The translations under genes and the position numbers were made by a program. A stretch of DNA of 9,148 nucleotides. It comes from Methanosarcinales archaeon. Its GTDB lineage: Archaea; Halobacteriota; Methanosarcinia; Methanosarcinales; Methanogasteraceae. Positions 5,171-9,148 of the stretch are shown piece after piece. Under the pieces are notes generated by a model, which saw nothing but the letters and a program-made list of their open reading frames with translations, was not told the DNA's origin and searched no databases. Position 1 is the stretch's first letter; the number at the start of each line of letters is the position of its first letter. The stretch lies in NCBI GenBank assembly GCA_030640725.1, contig DAOWIV010000180.1:1-9148 (forward strand), read 5' to 3'.

Positions 5171-5473
5171 ATGTACATTAAGACACATACATTCGGTGAA
5201 ACTCTGCTGGTTGCGATATGCGACCGTGAGTTGATCGGACAGACCCTCAGCGATGGTGCATTGACCCTTGAAGTATCCGAATTTTTCTACAAAGGCGAGA
5301 TATCGACCCCAACCGAGGTCATGAATATGCTATCGCATGCAACGAGCGCCAATCTCGTTGGCAGGCGAGCTATCGAACATGCACTTGAGGGCGGCTTCAT
5401 AACAGAAGACAATATGCTCATAATCGACGGCGTGCCACATGCCCAGATGATGCTGGCTGATGGCGCTCGCTAA
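5171..5473 (+). CDS. DUF424 family protein
   Basis: This is a 100-residue archaeal protein of the DUF424 family (Pfam PF04242). It has the family pattern almost throughout: MYIKTHTFGETLLVAICDRE (1-20), LIGQTLSDG, LTLEVSEFFYKGE (31-43), ANLVGRRAIEHAL (60-72), GGFITEDNM and the closing VPHAQMM (88-94). Its function is not established; in some archaea DUF424 genes lie near translation genes, but that neighbourhood is not seen here. No membrane segment or metal motif is visible. The start at 5171 is chosen over an in-frame ATG at 5153 because of the ribosome binding site GGTGG and because family members begin with M-Y-[VI]. It is the first gene of the five-gene plus-strand operon, ending 19 nt before the next gene. 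Length is normal for the family. Confidence 0.9.
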   Translation: MYIKTHTFGETLLVAICDRELIGQTLSDGALTLEVSEFFYKGEISTPTEVMNMLSHATSANLVGRRAIEHALEGGFITEDNMLIIDGVPHAQMMLADGAR

Positions 5474-5492
5474 AGAGTATGAGTGACAGGAC

Positions 5493-6308
5493 GTGATTGA
5501 CATACCAGAAGAACCCGGCAGATCAGAAGAATCCGAAGAACAGAACAATGACGACAAAACCACCAAACAGTCATCCGATGCAAGGATTTCAAGCAAAAGC
5601 ATCAACACCTGGGATGAAATGGCACTGGTTAATGCAGTCATCTCAAAACATAAGCGGCTGCTCGATGCATATAGGGGCGAGTTCGAGGTTCTTGATCCAA
5701 AGGTGTCCGAACTGAAAGGGCAGTCCGGGGAGGAGCGGGGCGAGCGGGACAAGATCAACGAGCATGTTGCCGAATTGAAGGATAAGCGACAGCTGCTGTA
5801 TCATCAGGCAAAACAACGCCGGATTGAGATGTTTGATCTGATCAATGCCAGCCAGAGCGCACGGAAGCACGAACAGGAGATGGCACGTCTGCAGAAAGAC
5901 ATCGAGACACTGGACTGGAAACTTCAGACAACGGTCATGGGTATCAGGAAGGAGCGTGAGATCGTTGAAAAGATCAAGAAACTCTCCAAACGAATCGATG
6001 AGATAAACGAGATCCGGTCCGGCGACAGCGCCGATACGGGCGATGAAACGATCAAACACATATCTGCAGAGATCGAAACGATGATAGAAGATGCAGATAA
6101 GTGCCACAACGAGATTGTTTCTATCGCAGACCAGTCCCAGGGGCACCATGAGTCGTTCGTCGAGTATGCCGAGCAACTGAAAGAGGTGCGTGGGCGGCAC
6201 ATCTGGCTGAAGAATCGGATCAATAGTCACATTGCTGCGGTTGATTATTGGGAGGGTACGCTGAATGCGATGACCGCACAAGAGGCAGGAGGCGATCATA
6301 ATGACTGA
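5493..6308 (+). CDS. Coiled-coil protein, COG1340-like (first of a tandem pair)
   Basis: This 271-residue, highly charged, almost fully helical protein has no signal peptide or membrane helix, so it is cytoplasmic. An acidic, disordered N-terminus (1-35) is followed by heptad-rich coiled coil from about 40 to 250. The segment DWKLQTTVMGIRKEREIVEK (141-160) and the His-rich ADQSQGHHE (212-220) match the archaeal coiled-coil family COG1340, sometimes mis-annotated as phosphoserine phosphatase; no phosphatase motif is present. A Gly/Ser/Asp break at 176-185 separates two coils. The start is a GTG at 5493: an in-frame stop at 5484-5486 leaves no room for another upstream, and GAGTGA (5481-5486) is the likely ribosome binding site. 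It lacks the C-terminal F-K-T-G-x-x-S-L-x-E-L segment seen in its neighbour. It overlaps the next gene by 8 nt. Function unknown; a structural or scaffolding role is inferred. Confidence 0.85.
   Translation: MIDIPEEPGRSEESEEQNNDDKTTKQSSDARISSKSINTWDEMALVNAVISKHKRLLDAYRGEFEVLDPKVSELKGQSGEERGERDKINEHVAELKDKRQLLYHQAKQRRIEMFDLINASQSARKHEQEMARLQKDIETLDWKLQTTVMGIRKEREIVEKIKKLSKRIDEINEIRSGDSADTGDETIKHISAEIETMIEDADKCHNEIVSIADQSQGHHESFVEYAEQLKEVRGRHIWLKNRINSHIAAVDYWEGTLNAMTAQEAGGDHND
6288..6296 (+). promoter_or_regulatory. Strong ribosome binding site inside the upstream gene
   Basis: GGAGGCGAT differs from the full archaeal anti-SD complement GGAGGTGAT by one base and is 4 nt before the ATG at 6301. 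It lies inside the first coiled-coil gene and allows independent initiation of the second. Confidence 0.7.
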
Positions 6309-7245
6309 TGATTCCAATTCACCAAAAAATGCGTCGGATATGACTGAAAAGGAATTAAAGAGTCATGTCAACCTTCTCAGGCAACAGGTAGACCGTCTGA
6401 ACAAGGATATACGGAAATCCATCGAAGAGATTAAATTGCATCGCGGATCGATCGATGAACTGCGGAATAAACGCGATGAATTCAATGCAAAGGTCAAGGA
6501 ATACGCGACTAAGGCATCGACCTGCAGAAAGACCAGGGATACTATCAATCAGAGGATTGCCGATCTGAAAAAACCCAGAAGCGGGATACAGGAGCAGATA
6601 AACCAGCATCGGAGTCGGCTGGATCAATTGAAAGCCAAACGCGATGAGCTTAATTCGATTGCGAAGATGCAGACTTCGAGTCTTGAAAAAGCTTATGCAA
6701 ACGAGCTGTATGTCTTCATTCACGCCGATATCCCGTTAAAACACGAGATCGACTCCATGGAACGGCTGAAACAACTTGGCGAGCGATTGGTCGTGAGCAG
6801 GGAAGCTGATGTGGTTCATAGCGAACTCATTCCGATCTACAAGGAGATACGGGAGATGCGCAAGACCGGCGATCAGGCACATCAGGATGTCCAGAGTCTC
6901 GCGGATGAGTCACAGACGCATCACGAGGAGTTACTCGGCATATACAAGGATCTGGACGCCCTTCGCAAGGAAGCGAACCTGTATCACACGCAATTAAAAG
7001 AGAAATACCGCATCGTCAAGCCACTCAGCAGGTCAATCGATGCAAACCAGGCAACGGTTGAGCGTATACGTGACGAATTATCCCAGTATCTTGATGCACT
7101 GAAAGGGGCGCATCTGCCGGGAGAGCGTGCGGAAACCGATACCGAACAACACGAGATCGCACTGGAGAAGTTCAAGACGACCGGGCGCATGAGCTTAAAG
7201 GAACTTCAGGTGCTGATGGAACATGATGATATCAAGTTCGATTGA
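6301..7245 (+). CDS. Coiled-coil protein, COG1340-like (second of a tandem pair)
   Basis: This 314-residue cytoplasmic coiled-coil protein is a paralogue of the gene before it. The long coil covers about 15-130, with a break near HADIPLKHE (141-149), and a second coil covers about 150-265. It carries ADESQTHHEE (201-210), aligned with ADQSQGHHE in the first copy and preceded in both by a [TA]-[GD]-[DA]-[QK]-x-[A/C]-H segment. The C-terminal ALEKFKTTGRMSLKELQVLM (287-306) matches the typical end of COG1340 proteins, roughly A-E-K-x-K-x-G-x-x-[LS]-x-x-E-[LF]. So this copy looks full length and the first looks C-terminally shortened. There is no enzymatic motif; annotations of related proteins as phosphoserine phosphatase are not supported here. 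Overlaps of 8 nt upstream and 23 nt downstream imply translational coupling. Heteromeric pairing of the two coils is plausible but inferred. Confidence 0.87.
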   Translation: MTDDSNSPKNASDMTEKELKSHVNLLRQQVDRLNKDIRKSIEEIKLHRGSIDELRNKRDEFNAKVKEYATKASTCRKTRDTINQRIADLKKPRSGIQEQINQHRSRLDQLKAKRDELNSIAKMQTSSLEKAYANELYVFIHADIPLKHEIDSMERLKQLGERLVVSREADVVHSELIPIYKEIREMRKTGDQAHQDVQSLADESQTHHEELLGIYKDLDALRKEANLYHTQLKEKYRIVKPLSRSIDANQATVERIRDELSQYLDALKGAHLPGERAETDTEQHEIALEKFKTTGRMSLKELQVLMEHDDIKFD

Positions 7246-8293
7246 TACACCGGCTGTTGCGATCGACGTGGGCGCTGGAACGCAGGATATCCTGATATAT
7301 GATAGTGAAAAACAGATCGAGCAGTGTTTCAAGATGGTTCTACCATCGCAGACCGCGATCGTGGCAAAACGGATCGGAAATGCCACGCATCTGGGCAGGG
7401 ACATCTTTTTGACCGGGGATGTGATGGGCGGCGGTGCCTGCGTCCGTGCCGTAAAACAACATCTAAAAGGCGGGCTACAGGTCTATTCGACAGAAGCGGC
7501 TGCAAAGACGATTTACGATGATCTTGATCGCGTGCGCCGTCTTGGTGTGACCATTGTGTCGCAGAATGCAGAATCCCCCGCTGGTGCGATCCGCATCGAA
7601 ACAGGAGACATCGACCTGCCTGCGATCGAACGGATGCTCGGATTGTTTGGCGTGGATATGCCGGATACGTTTGCGGTTGCCGTGCAGGATCATGGTGAAA
7701 GCATGGGCAGCAACCGCATATTCAGGTTCGAGCACTTAAGGGAAGTGATAGACAGCGGGGGCGGTCTGCGATCGTTTACATACACCCCGAAAACGATTCC
7801 CGCGTATCTCACGCGCATGGCAGCCGTCGCGCGGTCACTGTCACATGTTGGTGGTGATGTGGTTGTGATGGATACCGGACCTGCGGCAGTATTCGGAGCG
7901 GCAGGCGCAGCAGAAGATCCGGATCAGCCAATGATCGTGCTGAATATCGGAAACGGGCACACGCTCTGCGCGATACTGATGGATAACCACATCACCGGCG
8001 TATTTGAGCACCATACCCGACAGATAACCATCGAGACGCTCGATACATACATAGAAAAACTCGCAGCAGGAACGCTGACGTTTGAAGAGGTGTTTGAGAG
8101 CGGCGGGCACGGATGTCATATCAGGGACGTATCCTCCGAGATGCCGCAGATTATCGTCACAGGACCAAACCGGCACTTAGCTGAGCAGAGCAGGCACGAT
8201 GTTGCTTTTGCCGCGCCGTACGGCGATATGATGCTGACAGGGTGTTTCGGGCTGATCGAAGGACTATCATTGGTACGGGGCGTGAAATCGTGA
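7223..8293 (+). CDS. DUF1786 family protein with ASKHA-like nucleotide-binding motifs
   Basis: This 356-residue protein matches family DUF1786 (Pfam PF08735), labelled in databases as putative pyruvate formate-lyase activating enzyme. It lacks the radical-SAM CxxxCxxC motif, so that name is misleading. Its motifs resemble the ASKHA (actin/Hsp70/sugar kinase) ATPases: AIDVGAGTQDILIYD (13-27) as phosphate-1, LNIGNGHTLCAIL (240-252) as phosphate-2 and VTGPNR (312-317) as a possible adenosine loop. Other conserved-looking stretches are TGDVMGGGA (64-72), QDHGES (155-160), DTGPAAVFGA (217-226), GGHGCH (294-299) and GDMMLTGCFG (334-343). ATP binding is inferred from these motifs; substrate or partner is unknown. 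The start overlaps the coiled-coil gene by 23 nt, with GGTGCTGATGGA (7209-7220) as ribosome binding site; ATG 7226 is an alternative. The following zinc-ribbon gene begins just past its stop. Length is usual for the family. Confidence 0.88.
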   Translation: MMISSSIDTPAVAIDVGAGTQDILIYDSEKQIEQCFKMVLPSQTAIVAKRIGNATHLGRDIFLTGDVMGGGACVRAVKQHLKGGLQVYSTEAAAKTIYDDLDRVRRLGVTIVSQNAESPAGAIRIETGDIDLPAIERMLGLFGVDMPDTFAVAVQDHGESMGSNRIFRFEHLREVIDSGGGLRSFTYTPKTIPAYLTRMAAVARSLSHVGGDVVVMDTGPAAVFGAAGAAEDPDQPMIVLNIGNGHTLCAILMDNHITGVFEHHTRQITIETLDTYIEKLAAGTLTFEEVFESGGHGCHIRDVSSEMPQIIVTGPNRHLAEQSRHDVAFAAPYGDMMLTGCFGLIEGLSLVRGVKS

Positions 8294-8307
8294 CCGAAGG
8301 TGCGGAC

Positions 8308-8454
8308 ATGCAAAGAAACCGCACGCTTCACGATCACAAATGCACAGTCTGCGGTACATGGATGGAGACTACCATCAAGAAGAGTAAGAAGGGGACTGAG
8401 ATCTTCATGTACTTCTGTCCTGAGTGCGGGTTCTCGTACAGTCTGCAGGATTGA
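8308..8454 (+). CDS. Small zinc-ribbon protein (48 aa)
   Basis: This 48-residue protein is almost entirely one zinc ribbon. C12-x-x-C15 (KCTVCGTW) and C37-x-x-C40 (FCPECGFS) are separated by a basic hairpin KKSKKG (24-29). Such ribbons bind one zinc and usually contact nucleic acid or another protein; nothing here decides which. The start is an ATG at 8308 with AAGGTG (8297-8302) 5 nt upstream. A GTG at 8290, overlapping the DUF1786 stop codon, would add six residues, and the far upstream ATG at 8242 would overlap DUF1786 by 52 nt and is unlikely. It is the last gene of the plus-strand operon and faces the GlmU-like gene tail to tail, 66 nt away. The small size means it could be missed by gene callers, but the Cys pattern and spacing make it convincing. 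Confidence 0.82.
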   Translation: MQRNRTLHDHKCTVCGTWMETTIKKSKKGTEIFMYFCPECGFSYSLQD

Positions 8455-8501
8455 TCAAGCCCGCATAAACACAAGCGATACCAGAAAAGGACAATCACAA
8501 A

Positions 8502-8519
8502 GCCCATGCGCATTCGGGC
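8502..8519. terminator. Possible bidirectional terminator dyad
   Basis: GCCC (8502-8505) and GGGC (8516-8519) flank the palindrome ATGCGCAT (8506-8513) in the 66-nt gap between two convergent genes. The pairing is imperfect because the dyads are not concentric, and there is no T-run on either strand. It is listed mainly because of its location. Confidence 0.2.
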
Positions 8520-8520
8520 A

Positions 8521-9148
8521 TCACCGCATCACGACCTCTCCCGGACGCGTCGCGCTCCCGGCAGCTATCATCATGCCGACGTTGATGCTCGTGTTGATGC
8601 TGGTATGCACGCCGTCGCCCATGATCACGCCGAGCTTCCGCCTGCCGGTGTCAGTTAATCCCCCATCCATCGCCACACGGATATTTTTTCCGTCGTGCCG
8701 CAAGTTAGCGACCTTTGTTCCGGCGCCAAAGTTGCAGCCATACCCGATGACGCTATCGCCGAGATAACTGAGATGCCCAATATTCGTCCCTTCCATTATG
8801 ATGCTGTTTTTAATCTCAACGGCATTTCCGATGCGCACATTATCGCCAACAGACGTGCCCGGTCTGATATAGCAGTTCGGACCGATATCACAGCCGTTTC
8901 CGATGATGGCAGGTCCTGCGATATACGAGCCATTACGGATGATGGTGTCCTCTCCGACCACAACCTCGCCTTTCAACGTGGCATAAGGCTCGACTTCGCC
9001 CGAGATTTCTGTCCTGATCCCTGATAGCAGGAATTCGTTTGCATCAAGCAGGTTCCACGGCATCCCGATGTCAATCCACATATCAAGCATCATGTAGCCA
9101 ATACTGACATTATCTGATGCCAGTCTCATTATCGAATCGGTTATCTCG
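8521..9148 (-). CDS. GlmU-like sugar-1-phosphate nucleotidylyltransferase/acetyltransferase, C-terminal part
   Basis: The frame stays open through the right edge (reading EITDSIMRLAS...), so the N-terminal nucleotidyltransferase domain is mostly outside the window and the ATG at 9129 is internal. WIDIGMPWNLLDANEFLL (about 9025-9078) is the typical end of the nucleotidyltransferase domain. It is followed by a left-handed beta-helix of hexapeptide repeats (VVVGEDTIIRNGSYIAGPAI, IGNGCDIGPNCYIRPGTSVG). The archaeal GlmU acetyltransferase signature IGHLSYLGDSVIG and NFGAGTKVANLRHDGK are present, including the conserved His and the GAGT-NLRHD stretch. Characterised relatives (such as MJ1101 and ST0452) make UDP-GlcNAc by acetylating GlcN-1-P and adding UMP. 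The natural C-terminus RPGEVVMR is present. It is convergent with the zinc-ribbon gene, 66 nt away. Base composition is like the core genes. Substrate specificity (GlcN versus GalN or another sugar) is not settled by the part seen. Confidence 0.92.
   Translation of the reverse strand, partial: EITDSIMRLASDNVSIGYMMLDMWIDIGMPWNLLDANEFLLSGIRTEISGEVEPYATLKGEVVVGEDTIIRNGSYIAGPAIIGNGCDIGPNCYIRPGTSVGDNVRIGNAVEIKNSIIMEGTNIGHLSYLGDSVIGYGCNFGAGTKVANLRHDGKNIRVAMDGGLTDTGRRKLGVIMGDGVHTSINTSINVGMMIAAGSATRPGEVVMR

Noticed and set aside
5643..6317. 224-codon minus-strand frame opposite the first coiled-coil gene
   Set aside because: It is a shadow of the charged coiled-coil codons; the plus-strand frame has the family motifs and ribosome binding site.
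8300..8767. 155-codon plus-strand frame
   Set aside because: It overlaps the zinc-ribbon gene in another frame and the antisense of the GlmU-like gene; composition is Arg/Ser/Pro-rich as in a shadow frame.

Overview
The window looks like a piece of a euryarchaeal chromosome, probably from a methanogen- or ANME-like member of the Methanomicrobia. The reasons are archaeal-type TATA boxes (TTTATATA, TTATATATA), GGTGAT/GGAGG-type ribosome binding sites, and several gene families that are mainly archaeal: DUF424, DUF1786, the COG1340 coiled-coil proteins and an archaeal GlmU-like sugar-phosphate nucleotidylyltransferase. The lineage is inferred from gene content only. No rRNA, tRNA or CRISPR array was found.

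Layout. (1) 1-1151, minus strand: a secreted, membrane-anchored TPM-domain protein, then a partial gene that runs off the left edge; together they look like a two-gene operon. (2) About 1300-3060: an AT-rich accessory islet. It holds a decayed IS200/IS605-type tnpA fragment with an intact-looking leaderless promoter, an AT-rich two-helix membrane protein on the minus strand, a GC-rich hairpin resembling an IS605-type right end, and an AT-rich transglutaminase-like protease gene. (3) 3031-5170: a single M24 metallopeptidase (Xaa-Pro dipeptidase type) flanked by two non-coding stretches. Each stretch carries an inverted-repeat array built from 8-9-nt units (CTTTGCGT on the left, ATTCGTG on the right). 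The right one folds into a strikingly symmetrical 35-position hairpin. (4) 5171-8454, plus strand: a compact five-gene operon of DUF424, two tandem COG1340-like coiled-coil paralogues, a DUF1786 ASKHA-fold-like protein and a 48-residue zinc ribbon. Gaps or overlaps are between -23 and +19 nt, except the zinc ribbon, which starts 14 nt after its neighbour. (5) 8521-9148, minus strand: the C-terminal part of a GlmU-like bifunctional enzyme, convergent with the operon and cut by the right edge.

How the genes may work together. The TPM pair is probably an envelope-associated unit. The five-gene operon is the best candidate for an undescribed system: a putative nucleotide-binding ASKHA-like protein, two filament-like coiled-coil proteins sharing a His-rich motif, a small zinc ribbon and a DUF424 protein, all probably co-transcribed from the TATA box at 5086-5094. 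Its function is not known from sequence. The GlmU-like enzyme would supply UDP-activated amino sugars for surface glycans.
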